Of a stretch of 64,000 nucleotides of DNA, positions 35,588 to 44,745 are shown piece by piece. The first letter of the stretch is position 1. Each line of letters starts with the position of its first letter. The stretch is from JAWKOK01 sp963765875. Its GTDB lineage: Bacteria; Chloroflexota; Anaerolineae; Caldilineales; Caldilineaceae. The position numbers were made by a program, and so were the translations under genes. The notes beneath the pieces were generated by a model. The model was given only the letters and a program-made list of their open reading frames with translations. It made no database searches and was not told the DNA's origin. The stretch is from NCBI GenBank assembly GCA_963765875.1, contig CAVXYK010000006.1, positions 496,001 through 560,000 of the forward strand, written 5' to 3'.

Positions 35588-36013
35588 CGTGGTTTTCTCC
35601 AATCATATAGGAACTGGACTGTGGGAAGCACTTTGCACTTACTGCTATCTGATGCCCCGAGTGGGGAGATCAACACTGTCAATGCCTGACTACAATCATC
35701 TTCAAAAGAGATCGGCCGGACACCCAAAAACGCAAAATTGTCACACGCGACGGACAAGAGCGGGTTCGACACGTAGCTGCGCGCTCAGAAAAGCGATCTA
35801 CAGACAAATGCCAGATAAGGAAGGGACGCCGGTACTTTCAAAAAAAATCGGGGTTACCGAAAAATGAGCGAATATGCTACAATGAAAAGAACAAACAATC
35901 ATTTTCCCTGACCGTTCGTTCATATTTAATCATACGGAACTACGTTTGTCAACCTCAGTTTTTCCCGACTTGGCGATGTCAATCAGCCCAAAATTGTCGA
36001 CTGCCAAGGGGCC
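35588..36013. other. Divergent control region of the sugar locus
   Basis: This 426-bp gap separates the ABC operon from its probable regulator. It is AT-richer than its surroundings toward the right and holds a promoter and operator candidate at 35854-35921. No ORF of substance was found; I could not fix the promoter of the ABC operon on the minus strand. Confidence 0.6.
35854..35921 (+). promoter_or_regulatory. Promoter and candidate operator of the regulator gene
   Basis: TTACCG (35854-35859) stands 18 bases before TACAAT, which with its upstream TG forms an extended -10 (TGCTACAAT, 35875-35883). Just downstream an imperfect inverted repeat GAACAAAC (35889-35896) and GTTCGTTC (35914-35921) covers the transcription start region. 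Binding there would repress the regulator's own gene and, by position, could reach the ABC promoter. Confidence 0.4.
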
Positions 36014-37093
36014 ATGGCGGAAATCGAACCCATGAACAAACACAAACGCCAAGAGCAAATTTTGGAGCGCATCCGAGCGAATGCACGTAACGGCGTGTTG
36101 AGCACGCGTGTGCTTGCCGATGAGTTTGACGTATCAGAGATCACAGTGCGCCGTGACCTGCAGAACCTTGCGGATGCCGGACTAATTCAACGTCGTCATG
36201 GTGGTGCGATTAAGCCGTTTACGCGTAGTGAAGGACTGCGATATGTCGGAATCCTCATGGTCTCATACGAGGGGAAATTCAGCAACCCCTTTTTCAACGA
36301 GTTGCTGGAAGGGGCCGACAGCCGGCTACAAGCCCTTGGCTATCATCCGGCCTTTGTTAAGACCTTTGTTGAAGTGAGCACGAAGGAGCAAATCCAGGAA
36401 CTGAGCCAGACTCATTCCATCGACGGCCTGTTGATTTTGGGCGGCCTGGACCATGAAACGATCAATGTATGGAAGGCTGTCACGCCGAATGTCGTTGTCA
36501 CGCCCACAGCGGTCGGCACGCATGTCGACACCGTCGTGGTGGACAGCGAAACAAGCATGCGCAGTATGGTGAATCATTTGGCGCGGTTGGGCCACAAGCG
36601 GATCGGATTCGTGATGGGTCAGGAATTGGCCGAACGCGTACCGTATCGTGTTCGCGGCTACCGGGCGGGCATCGCAGCCCAAGGACTCGTCTTCGATCCA
36701 GACTTACTTGTCGAGTCAATGCACACGATCAGGCGACTGCCCGCCGAGATCGGCGAGTCCGGTGCAAGAAGGCTGATGGGCCTGCCAAACCCACCTGAGG
36801 CCATCATGTGTTCATCCGATCTCATCGCCCTCGGCGCTCTGCGATGGTTACAATCGCAAGGATACTCGGTCCCGCAAGATATCGCCATCACGGGCTTTGA
36901 CAATCTGTTTGATGCGAGCATCGCCTATCCGCCGCTGACCACGGTGAACGTCCACAAGCGGTTGCTGGGCAGACTAGCGGCAGAGCAACTGCATCGGCGT
37001 ATCGAAAACCCCGGTGATCCGCCATTGAAAATCGTCACGCCAACCGAGTTGGTCGTTCGAACATCGTGCGGGGCGCAAGACTCAACGAACTGA
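36014..37093 (+). CDS. Transcriptional regulator: DeoR-type HTH with LacI-type sugar sensor
   Basis: 359 residues from the ATG at 36014; a second ATG at 36032 (MNKHKRQEQILERI) has an equally plausible ribosome site. Residues ~10-65 are a DeoR winged helix (STRVLADEFDVSEITVRRDL, then QNLADAGLIQRRHGGA). From about 75 the protein switches to a periplasmic-binding-type sensor of the LacI/GalR kind (VGILMVSYEGKFSNPFFNEL, HLARLGHKRIGFVMG, MCSSDLIALGALRWLQSQG, DIAITGFDNLFDASIAYPPL). Typical DeoR proteins carry a phosphosugar-isomerase-like sensor instead, so this is a domain swap. It lies opposite the ABC/GH3 operon and most likely controls it in response to a sugar. Confidence 0.87.
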   Translation: MAEIEPMNKHKRQEQILERIRANARNGVLSTRVLADEFDVSEITVRRDLQNLADAGLIQRRHGGAIKPFTRSEGLRYVGILMVSYEGKFSNPFFNELLEGADSRLQALGYHPAFVKTFVEVSTKEQIQELSQTHSIDGLLILGGLDHETINVWKAVTPNVVVTPTAVGTHVDTVVVDSETSMRSMVNHLARLGHKRIGFVMGQELAERVPYRVRGYRAGIAAQGLVFDPDLLVESMHTIRRLPAEIGESGARRLMGLPNPPEAIMCSSDLIALGALRWLQSQGYSVPQDIAITGFDNLFDASIAYPPLTTVNVHKRLLGRLAAEQLHRRIENPGDPPLKIVTPTELVVRTSCGAQDSTN

Positions 37094-37110
37094 TCAACGC
37101 CCGAAATCAC

Positions 37111-38415
37111 TCACTTGCCTACGTGAAGCGAACTGCTCTGGTTAGCTGGCAAAGCCGCTTCGCCGCGTGGCACACGGAAGTAGATGCCAAATATTAGCGC
37201 TCCCAGCAGGGCCAATGAGCCGCCTGCCGCAAACAACACCGGGTAGCCGAAAGCCAAGATAATGTAGCCGCCGCCAAATGCGACTACGGCGGCGCCGATC
37301 CCCAACGCCATTGACATCGAACTGGCAATCGTCGTCCGCCAGGCAGGTGCAACCGACTCCTGACTAAAGAGGCTATAGGCCGGAACCGACAATGAGGCGA
37401 GCGCCATCAGTGCGACAAACCCACTGCCGACGGCCAGCCAATGTGCGATGAAGATCAGCGGGATGAAGGCCAGTGCCATGCCAACCGTGGCCCAGACAAT
37501 GGTCCGTACCTTGCCAAAGCGCTGGATTGCCAAGGGTGCAAAAAGGGCCGCCATCCCGAGCAATTGACCTGATGCGAGCAACGCGCCGATCAGCGCGGTT
37601 GGGGCGCCCAGTGCTGTGTCCAGATAGACGTTGAAAAAGATGCGCATGGTCCACTCGCTGCCAAGGCGCAACAGCCAGACCAGCGAGATGATGCCGATCA
37701 GCATGGCGGGCATCGCGGATCGCCCGGTCTCTATTGCACGTCCAGTTGGCGATTCGACAGCTTCGACATGTACGGCAGGCTCCACGTGGACTTCATGGGT
37801 CTGCAACATGGTCAGTGAAGCCAGAAAGTCCAGCACGCCGGCCATCACCAGCGAGTACCGATAGGGTGCGGCATCATCCAACGTCATGCCGAGGAGCAGT
37901 GCCAACAGTCCAGGCAGCAGACCGCCCACCAGATTTCCAACAAATCCGGCAACAGGAAAGAGTGCTGACTGGACAGAAAATGCATAGTTGCGCTCTGCAG
38001 GCGCTGTCGATCCCATGACGAAGGGGCTCAAGTTGACCACAATGAAGGCGCCAAATAGCCAGCTGATGCCATACGTCAATACGATCCAGCGCTGTGGCCA
38101 GGGGCCGGGCAGACCTTCCCCCAGAGGCAATAGTGTTAAGAAAGCGGCGGAGAAGAAATAGCCGATGATCAGTACGTTGCGGCTACCGATCCGTCTGCTG
38201 AGTTGGCCCACCGGCAGGCTGGCAACGGCCAATGCCAGCGGCCCGACCGCGTTGGTCAGGCCAATGTAGGCCGGGCCATAGCCAAGGCGCAAGAGATAGA
38301 GATTCAACAGCAGAGCGTAGATGCCAAAAAAGACAAAACCGTGGAGCGCGTTGGACAGCATCAGCCGCCGCAGATCACGGCTGAAGAGATGGATGGCAGC
38401 CAGGTAGCTTCTCAA
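37111..38415 (-). CDS. Major facilitator superfamily transporter
   Basis: 434 residues starting from TTG at 38415, shortly after a GAGG ribosome site. Twelve membrane segments are visible. The loop after segment 2 reads VGQLSRRIGSRNVLIIGY, a variant of the MFS motif A, and a central loop of about 30 residues (EVHVEPAVHVEAVESPTGRA) splits the two halves. MFS proteins exchange small solutes across the inner membrane by symport or antiport; nothing shows the substrate. The gene is convergent with the regulator, with 17 bp between stops, and may not belong to the sugar operon. Confidence 0.88.
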   Translation of the reverse strand: MRSYLAAIHLFSRDLRRLMLSNALHGFVFFGIYALLLNLYLLRLGYGPAYIGLTNAVGPLALAVASLPVGQLSRRIGSRNVLIIGYFFSAAFLTLLPLGEGLPGPWPQRWIVLTYGISWLFGAFIVVNLSPFVMGSTAPAERNYAFSVQSALFPVAGFVGNLVGGLLPGLLALLLGMTLDDAAPYRYSLVMAGVLDFLASLTMLQTHEVHVEPAVHVEAVESPTGRAIETGRSAMPAMLIGIISLVWLLRLGSEWTMRIFFNVYLDTALGAPTALIGALLASGQLLGMAALFAPLAIQRFGKVRTIVWATVGMALAFIPLIFIAHWLAVGSGFVALMALASLSVPAYSLFSQESVAPAWRTTIASSMSMALGIGAAVVAFGGGYIILAFGYPVLFAAGGSLALLGALIFGIYFRVPRGEAALPANQSSSLHVGK

Positions 38416-38437
38416 AAATGCCTCGCAGTGTAGTCTA

Positions 38438-40310
38438 CTAGGTCTTCAAGTACCGATCCATGAAGTCAACGATATCCGGCAGCATCTCAGCCTGATTGGC
38501 CGGAGAGAAGACGTAGTAGCACTCATTAGGGTAGACCTTGTACTCGTAGGTCTTGTACTCTTGCTCCAGCGCACGAGCGAACTTCTCGGAAGCATCGGAG
38601 CGTGGGAATCGCCCTTCGCCATGCACAAGGAATACGGGCGTCGTGGCGCCGGCCAGATGATAGATCGGCGAACAGCGAGCATAGACATCACGATCTGGTC
38701 TTGACGTCCCCGAACTCGTAACGCAGGAGTTGGCGGTGCCGCAATTCCTGCTCATCCTCGAAATCAAGCCAGTCGCCGTAGCCGGCATGGGGGATGGCTG
38801 CCTTGAAGGCGCCGGGCGCAAAACCGACCGCGCTCATGCTCATGCAGCCGCCGTAGCTGGTGCCATGAATAGCGAACGCGTCCTCGTCCACATAGTCAAG
38901 CGACTTCAGAAAGTCGACGCCGGCCAACACATCACGCAGATCGCCGTGGCCCCAATCCCCGTTGTTGGCATCCTCGAACGCCTTCCCATATCCGGAACTG
39001 CCGCGTACGTTGGGCAGCAGCACCACATACCCTTTGCGCACATAATACTGAACATCCGGGGCGAAAGTATCCATCACCTGCATGGTTGGTCCGCCGTGAA
39101 TATGCAAGAGAGCGGGATAGCGCTCGCCCGCCTGCATGTTCGGCGGCGTATAGAGATAGGCAGAGATCTCCAGACCGTCATAGCTAGGGTAGGAGACCTT
39201 CTCGGGGACAACCAAACGATTGTTCAGATTTGCGGCTTGCGGAGAAGTGGTCAGCTGCCGAGTGGCTCCGCTCTCGACGTCGACCACCCATAGATCTGCC
39301 GGGCAGGTCGGCGATTCCCAAAGGAAAGCGATTTCTCGACCATCTGGACTCCAGGCAGGCTTGGAGACGACGCCCATGTCCGGAGCAACCAACTCTCTGC
39401 GCTGACCATCGGCCAGGCCACCAACCACGAGCCGGGTCGTCCCGTTGGCATTAGCCACGAAGGCCAGGGCATCGCCTGCCGGCGAGAGGACGCCGTCAGT
39501 CTGATCAGATGCATCGGCAAAGAGGTGCATCGGTTCTCCGCCGCCCAGCGGCGCCTGCCAATAGTTGATCCAGCCGCTGCGGTGAGACGGGAAGAGCACG
39601 GCGCCCTTGTCCAGCGACACCAGTGGATAGCCGAACTTCTTGCCGTAGTGATAGTCGAAGAAATCGATGTCCACCGCAGCAACGTTGACAAATTCGCCAT
39701 CCACGGTCATCACAGCGATCTCGTGGTCAGTCCACGTCTCATTGAGGCGAACGTAGACGATATGCGCTCCGTCCGCAGTGAAGACCGGATAGACTTCGTA
39801 GCGCTCGTCGTCGGTCAAACGTTGCGTATGGCCATCCGCAACCGAGACACGGTAGATGTCGTACCGGCCATAGCGATTGGCCGAAAAGACGATAGATTGC
39901 CCGTCCGGCGACCAACTGTAGGCATTGATGTTGGCGTTGATGTGAGTCAGTCGTCGGGAATCGCCGCCATCCAGCGGCTGCAAGATAATCTCAACCCGAC
40001 TCGACTGTTCGCGTCCATCCGCTGCCCCGCTATCGCCGACAAAGGCGATCCAGCGGCCGTCAGGTGAGACCGTGACCAGCGGCGAACTGAGGAAGGGGAG
40101 ACTGCCCATATCGGTCACCAGATCTCGCTGCGCGCCGTCGGCGGCATTGACCACGCGCAGCGCGGGCTTGCCTGCAACGGTGGACTTGATGACAAGGCCG
40201 CTGCCATCGGGGAGCCAGAGCGGCTGGTCCGGCCCGGCTGTTGCTTGCAGGGCCAGCAGTTGGCGCAGGGTCACGCCGTCCAGATTTTCATCACAGCGTT
40301 GGGTTTGCAT
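38438..40310 (-). CDS. S9 family prolyl oligopeptidase-like peptidase, frame-disrupted
   Basis: Pieces 38688-40310 and 38438-38821 form one protein of about 620 residues with AGGAGAAA before the ATG. The N-terminal half is a beta-propeller of WD40-like PD40 repeats (SPDGRWIAFVGDS, SWSPDGQSIVFSANR, WSPDGREIAFLWESP). The C-terminal half is the S9 hydrolase with HGGPTMQVMD, the nucleophile Ser in IHGTSYGGCMSM, and the Asp in RFPRSDASEKF. The frame breaks near 38703 in DVKTR | PDRDVYARCSP. Where S9 enzymes usually show the catalytic His (GEGHGF-like), this protein reads YPNECYYVFSPANQ, so activity is uncertain. No signal peptide is visible; a cytoplasmic location is likely. Confidence 0.85.
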
Positions 40311-40480
40311 ACGATTTCTCCTGTTGAAGGTCGGATCTTGATCTGGGAATCACTCTACCATAGAAACGTTGTTCAGTCGGGATGAAAGGCTGTGGAAAGC
40401 GATTTTCGATCCGTATAGGAGATGTAGCCAGAGGGAATGATCGGATCCAACGAACGCTACCAAATCATCGCTGAATTGGT

Positions 40481-40486
40481 TATACT
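40481..40486 (+). promoter_or_regulatory. -10 box directly upstream of the LuxR gene (leaderless candidate)
   Basis: TATACT ends 6 bases before the ATG at 40493, so the transcript would start at or next to the start codon. No Shine-Dalgarno-like sequence is present and no clear -35 was found. Confidence 0.4.
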
Positions 40487-40492
40487 TGAGAC

Positions 40493-43282
40493 ATGGCGAA
40501 ACCACTATTGCAAACCAAATTTTATGTCCCGAATGCCCATACCGGCATCGTCTCTCGCCCTCACCTGATCGAAAGGCTCAACGAGGCACTCGACGGCCGG
40601 CGCTCGCTGACCCTGGTCTCGGCGCCGGCGGGCTACGGCAAGACCACACTGGTCGCCGATTGGCTTCGCCAGCTATGTCAAGCATCGGATGCAGTACGAA
40701 ATCCATCCCAGTCGTTTCGCCATTCATGGCTTTCGCTGGATGATGCAGACAGTGACCCCACGCGCTTCGTCACCTATCTGCTGGCATCGATTCGTGAGGC
40801 AGGTCTGCTTCTGGAGAAGACGGAAAATGCTCTGCTAAAGGGCAGTCAGTCTTCTTCCGACAACGAAGTGATAACCAACCTACTCAATGAATTCACCCAG
40901 TTCGAGGACAGTTCTGCGCTGGTAGCTGTATTGGACGACTACCACAGGATTCAGAACCCTAAAATCCACGCCGCGCTTCAGTATTGGATTGATCATGCAC
41001 CGCCCAATCTACATCTGGTTCTGATCACGCGTGAGGATCCGCCATTCACCCTGTCGCGCTGGCGTGTAGGGGGCCGTATGATCGAAATCCGTGTCGATGA
41101 CCTGCGGTTTTCACAGGACGAAGCTAGCGATTTCCTTCGCCGGAGCATGAACCTCTCACTGACGGCTCACGATATTGCTGCACTGGAGCAGCGAACCGAA
41201 GGATGGGTGGCAGGCATCCAACTTGCCGGGCTGGCGCTGCAATCGCCGGCTGGGGCACAAAGTGGCACGGATGGGCGTGGCTTTGTCGCAGATTTCATCG
41301 CTTCCTTCAATGGTAGCCACCGATACGTCATTGATTATCTGGTCGAAGAGGTTCTATGCCGCCAACAAGAGCAGGTGCGTACGTTCTTGCGGCAGACAGC
41401 AATCCTTGCTCGGCTCACCGCGTCCCTGTGCAATGCCGTTACCCAGCGCAACGACAGTCAAACCATCCTCGCCTACCTTGAAGAACACAACCTTTTCCTG
41501 GTGCCGTTGGACAACGGACGCCAATGGTTTCGCTACCATCATCTGCTGGCCGATTCCTTGCAGACAACGCTGGAAGACGACGAGCTCAGATTGCTGCATC
41601 AGCGCGCAACGATCTGGCATGAGGCCAACGAATATTCCACAAGCGCGGTACGACATGCCATGGCTACCGGCGATCTCACCTTTGCTGCTGACACGATAGA
41701 GCGTTGCATCCAGCAGGCATCTGCCTGGTCGAGCGGCGAGCTCTGGCGGCTGACGGGCTGGCTCAATGCCCTGCCGCCAAACCTGCTGCGCGAGCGTCCT
41801 ATTCTCTGCCTCCATGCATCCAGGGCGTTCTACCTAGCCGGAGATCTAACCCAGTCCGATCAGTTGCTACAAAAGGTAGAGGCGTCACTATCGGAACAGA
41901 CGGCAAACGAGCCAGATGCCGACGGCCCACAAGCATTGGCCACCCTATATCGGGCAGCGATCTCGGCCTTGCGTGGCGAAAAGCTGGATCAGGCCATCGC
42001 GGCCGCCGGCAACCTACTTGAGGGTGAAGTCGACTTAACGCAACATACAGCTGCGCGTGCAGCCGACACCCTGGGGCTGGCCTATGCACTCAAGGGCGAC
42101 CCGGCAGAGGCGGAGCGCGCTTATTCTTTGGCGGCAAAGCTGGCCCAGGTGGCCGGCGTCCGCTATCTGGCGCTCAACGCTCAATGTGAAATGGCCCTGA
42201 TGCAGATTAGCCAAGGCCGTCTCGCCCAGGCTGCCCAGACATGTCGCACGGCATTGGACGAGATGGGCCATGAAGAGATCGCGCCGATGGGGCTTGTCTG
42301 GGCCATTCTCGGCGAGATCGCACGCCGGCAGAACCGGTTGGCCGTTGCCGGAGAAAACCTGAGCAAAGGCATCAAGCTGGCGCAAGAAGGTGGTATTACC
42401 GACGACCTGCGCTACGCCTACGTCTTTCTCTCCCGATTGAAGCAGGCGGAGGGGGATTCGGGCGCTGCCCTGAATGCCTGGCGTCAGGCAGATCTGATCT
42501 TGACCGGATTCGGTGTGCAGCGGCTGGCATGGCATTCTGCTGCCGAACGAGCACGGCTAGACCTTGCACAAGGAAATCTGGCGGCGGCTCAAAGATGGGC
42601 CGAGCAAACATTGATTCGACGTCAAACCTTGTTGGTAGAGTATGTGCAAGATGACGAGGATCTCACGTTGGGTCGAATCCTGCTGGAAACAGGAGATGTA
42701 GATACGGCGCATGAAATCGCCACGGCAGTCTTGGCAGGATCCCGCCCGTCGGGACGTGTCCAGGCGACCATCGAAGCCCTCGTGCTTCAGGCGATGAGCT
42801 TGCAGGCTCAGCGGCAGGCCAAGCCGGCTTTGGCTGCGCTGAGCGAAGCAATGGCCCTGGCCGCGCCTGAGAGCTGCATCCGCCCCTTCGTTGATGGCGG
42901 ACAGGCATTGGCGGCCATGCTGCCATCAATGCGTCAGCAAATGCCCGATTTCACCGATGTCCTGATCGCCGCATTTGGGATAGACGCAGAAACCGGTGTC
43001 GGCAATACTGAGACGCCGGGCCTTGGCCCCACACAGAGCCTGGTTGCAGGCCGGGTCGATTCCTCCACAGGGCCGGATCTGATTGAACCGCTCAGTGAAA
43101 GAGAACTTGAGGTTCTGCAACTCCTTGTTGCCGGGCATAGCAACAGTGACATCGCAGCCGAGCTGGTAATTACGGTGGGCACTGCAAAATGGCATTTGCA
43201 CAACATCTATCAGAAACTTGACGTCGCCAGCCGTGCCCAGGCCATCGCCCGCGCTCATGCGTTAGATCTTGTGGGCAGATAG
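40493..43282 (+). CDS. Large ATP-binding LuxR family (MalT-like) regulator
   Basis: 929 residues beginning MAKPLLQTKFYVPNAHTGIV, the standard start of MalT-type STAND regulators. The P-loop APAGYGKTTLVADW lies at about residue 45. WLSLDDADSDPTRFVTYLLA and VAVLDDYHRI (Walker B) follow, then ALEQRTEGWVAGIQLAGLAL and a long helical TPR-like region. The C-terminus is a LuxR helix-turn-helix (LSERELEVLQLLVAGHSNSD, then IAAELVITVGTAKWHLHNIY). Such proteins oligomerise on ATP and inducer binding and activate promoters; the inducer here is unknown. A 75-residue gene follows 250 bp downstream, an arrangement often seen with these regulators in Chloroflexota. Confidence 0.93.
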   Translation: MAKPLLQTKFYVPNAHTGIVSRPHLIERLNEALDGRRSLTLVSAPAGYGKTTLVADWLRQLCQASDAVRNPSQSFRHSWLSLDDADSDPTRFVTYLLASIREAGLLLEKTENALLKGSQSSSDNEVITNLLNEFTQFEDSSALVAVLDDYHRIQNPKIHAALQYWIDHAPPNLHLVLITREDPPFTLSRWRVGGRMIEIRVDDLRFSQDEASDFLRRSMNLSLTAHDIAALEQRTEGWVAGIQLAGLALQSPAGAQSGTDGRGFVADFIASFNGSHRYVIDYLVEEVLCRQQEQVRTFLRQTAILARLTASLCNAVTQRNDSQTILAYLEEHNLFLVPLDNGRQWFRYHHLLADSLQTTLEDDELRLLHQRATIWHEANEYSTSAVRHAMATGDLTFAADTIERCIQQASAWSSGELWRLTGWLNALPPNLLRERPILCLHASRAFYLAGDLTQSDQLLQKVEASLSEQTANEPDADGPQALATLYRAAISALRGEKLDQAIAAAGNLLEGEVDLTQHTAARAADTLGLAYALKGDPAEAERAYSLAAKLAQVAGVRYLALNAQCEMALMQISQGRLAQAAQTCRTALDEMGHEEIAPMGLVWAILGEIARRQNRLAVAGENLSKGIKLAQEGGITDDLRYAYVFLSRLKQAEGDSGAALNAWRQADLILTGFGVQRLAWHSAAERARLDLAQGNLAAAQRWAEQTLIRRQTLLVEYVQDDEDLTLGRILLETGDVDTAHEIATAVLAGSRPSGRVQATIEALVLQAMSLQAQRQAKPALAALSEAMALAAPESCIRPFVDGGQALAAMLPSMRQQMPDFTDVLIAAFGIDAETGVGNTETPGLGPTQSLVAGRVDSSTGPDLIEPLSERELEVLQLLVAGHSNSDIAAELVITVGTAKWHLHNIYQKLDVASRAQAIARAHALDLVGR

Positions 43283-43327
43283 CTTTTCCACGAGCGACAC
43301 CCAATGCTTCATTGACCTACCTCCCGC

Positions 43328-43343
43328 CCTATCTTCGGATAGG
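43328..43343 (+). terminator. UUCG-type hairpin after the LuxR gene
   Basis: CCTATC-TTCG-GATAGG forms a 6-bp stem with the very stable UUCG tetraloop, 45 bp after the LuxR stop. No T-tract follows. The rest of the gap to 43532 holds only repeat-like words (CCACAGATTTACACAGATGG). Confidence 0.4.
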
Positions 43344-43532
43344 CGACACCCCGTCTTCCATCCACTATGCTGTCTTTATGAATATGACTCCGCTGCGAAA
43401 AGCCTTTTTGCCACAGATTTACACAGATGGAAGAGGATAAGACACGGATAGGGCTGGGATTACTCTGGACATTCGAAACATGCAATATCCCAGCTTAGGA
43501 GCACAGCGTGATGGGGCAATGGGAGGGCCCAC

Positions 43533-43760
43533 ATGCCCAAGATGGACATCTACGAAATACGCATTCAAGGACATTTGGACAGCCGACGCTCACGTCATCT
43601 GGAAGGCATGACCCCTACACGTCTCGATGGAGGCGTCACATTGTTGGTCGGCCCACTATCGGATCAAGCGGCGCTGTACGGTCTCCTGAGCCGCCTTCGA
43701 GACCTGGGGCTGCCGCTGTTATCAGTCGAACGTCTGGAGCAAAGCAAGGATCAAGAATAG
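43533..43760 (+). CDS. Small conserved protein accompanying the LuxR regulator
   Basis: 75 residues, MPKMDIYEIRIQGHLDSRRS and onward, with a strong GGGAGGG ribosome site. The pattern YEIRIQGHLD...GMTPTRLDGG...LLVGPLSDQAALYGLL and RLRDLGLPLLSVERLE is one I associate with short proteins next to MalT-like regulators in Chloroflexota. No function is known. The alternating strand-helix pattern and the paired LxGLLxRLRDLGLPL segment suggest a small alpha/beta fold and protein contact. Soluble, no signal peptide. Confidence 0.75.
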   Translation: MPKMDIYEIRIQGHLDSRRSRHLEGMTPTRLDGGVTLLVGPLSDQAALYGLLSRLRDLGLPLLSVERLEQSKDQE

Positions 43761-43785
43761 GCAAGATCTTTGTGCGCCTGAATCG

Positions 43786-44428
43786 TCAATCCCGAAACTG
43801 CGTTCCGTCGGGCAGTCCATGACAGAAATCCACGATTCCTGTCTCCAGCGAGTACTCAGCACCCACGACCAATCAGACCATCATCCTGGATCAACTGCTC
43901 CAGGATTTTCGAGCCGTGCCGCAAATGGCTGGCGGAGGCACGGATGTTGGCGCGCACGGCGTGGTGGATCAACGCATCGCGATCATGGCGCAGATCAGTC
44001 TCCATCAGTGTCTCCACCGATGGGCGGATGCGATCGACAATGGCCTGCAGATTGGGCGACCGATTCTCAGTAGTGCGCTCAAGCTCGGAGACAGTTGCCG
44101 AGACCGCGCCGCAGCTTGAGTGGCCCAGCACGACAACGAGCCGAGTGCCGAATTCGGACGCCGCAAATTCGACGCTGCCGATCAGCGACGGCGCAACGAT
44201 GTTGCCGGCGACCCGGATCACGAAGAGGTCGCCAAGGCCTTGATCAAAGATGATCTCGGCCGGCACCCTTGAATCCGAACATCCAAGGATAATTGCGAAC
44301 GGCGCCTGACCGGCCACCAACTCGCTCCGACGTTCTTTATCGGGCAGAACGCCCTGATCTCGATCATCGGCCACAAATCGTCGATTGCCCTCTTGCAGCC
44401 GTGCAAGCGCCTCAAGTGCATCAATCAT
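43786..44428 (-). CDS. Beta-class carbonic anhydrase, C-terminus frame-disrupted
   Basis: Starts at the ATG at 44428 (MIDALEALARLQEGN); the longer frame to 44500 has no ribosome site. Zinc ligands are all present: IILGCSDSRVPAE (Cys, Asp, Arg) and VVLGHSSCGAVSA (His, Cys). The unbroken frame stops at 43856 after DDGLIGRGC. One base fewer near 43872 lets it continue as IVVGAEYSLETGIVDFCHGL, the normal family ending, to a TGA at 43786. I therefore take 43786 as the real end, about 214 residues. The enzyme interconverts CO2 and bicarbonate in the cytoplasm. It stands alone between the small gene and a PEP-domain remnant. Confidence 0.85.
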
Positions 44429-44582
44429 ATTCTCTCTTCTCTCCATCTGAATCGTGAAAAACTCAAAGAACGGACACAAATCCCAATGCCCATAAAACAT
44501 GCGGGGTCTATTCTAGCGAGACACGGCAACCAGGACAAGAATCGAGAACCATCAGCCATGGTTCCGTAGGACCAGAAGCAGC

Positions 44583-44723
44583 GGCGTCATGAACCATGGC
44601 CCTGTCGTGGCGCGAGAATATGGTATTCCCGCGGTTGTGGGTGTCCGCGAGGCAACCACGACTTTGCAGACCGGCCAGCGAGTGCGCGTAGACGGCAACC
44701 GTGGTATTGTTGAAATATTGTAG
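44583..44723 (+). pseudogene. Remnant of a PEP-utilizing enzyme mobile domain
   Basis: The frame ending at the TAG at 44721 reads GVMNHGPVVAREYGIPAVVG, then VREATTTLQTGQRVRVDGNR and GIVEIL. This is the phosphohistidine swivelling domain of PEP synthase, pyruvate-phosphate dikinase and rifampicin phosphotransferase, with the catalytic His of the SHG-like motif retained. Only ~47 codons match; upstream the frame soon reaches a stop at 44514 and no longer resembles the family, and there is no good ribosome site. I read it as the 3' remnant of a deleted or moved gene. It lies on the plus strand between two minus-strand genes. Confidence 0.6.
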
Positions 44724-44745
44724 CCCAGTCGAGCTGTACGACCGG

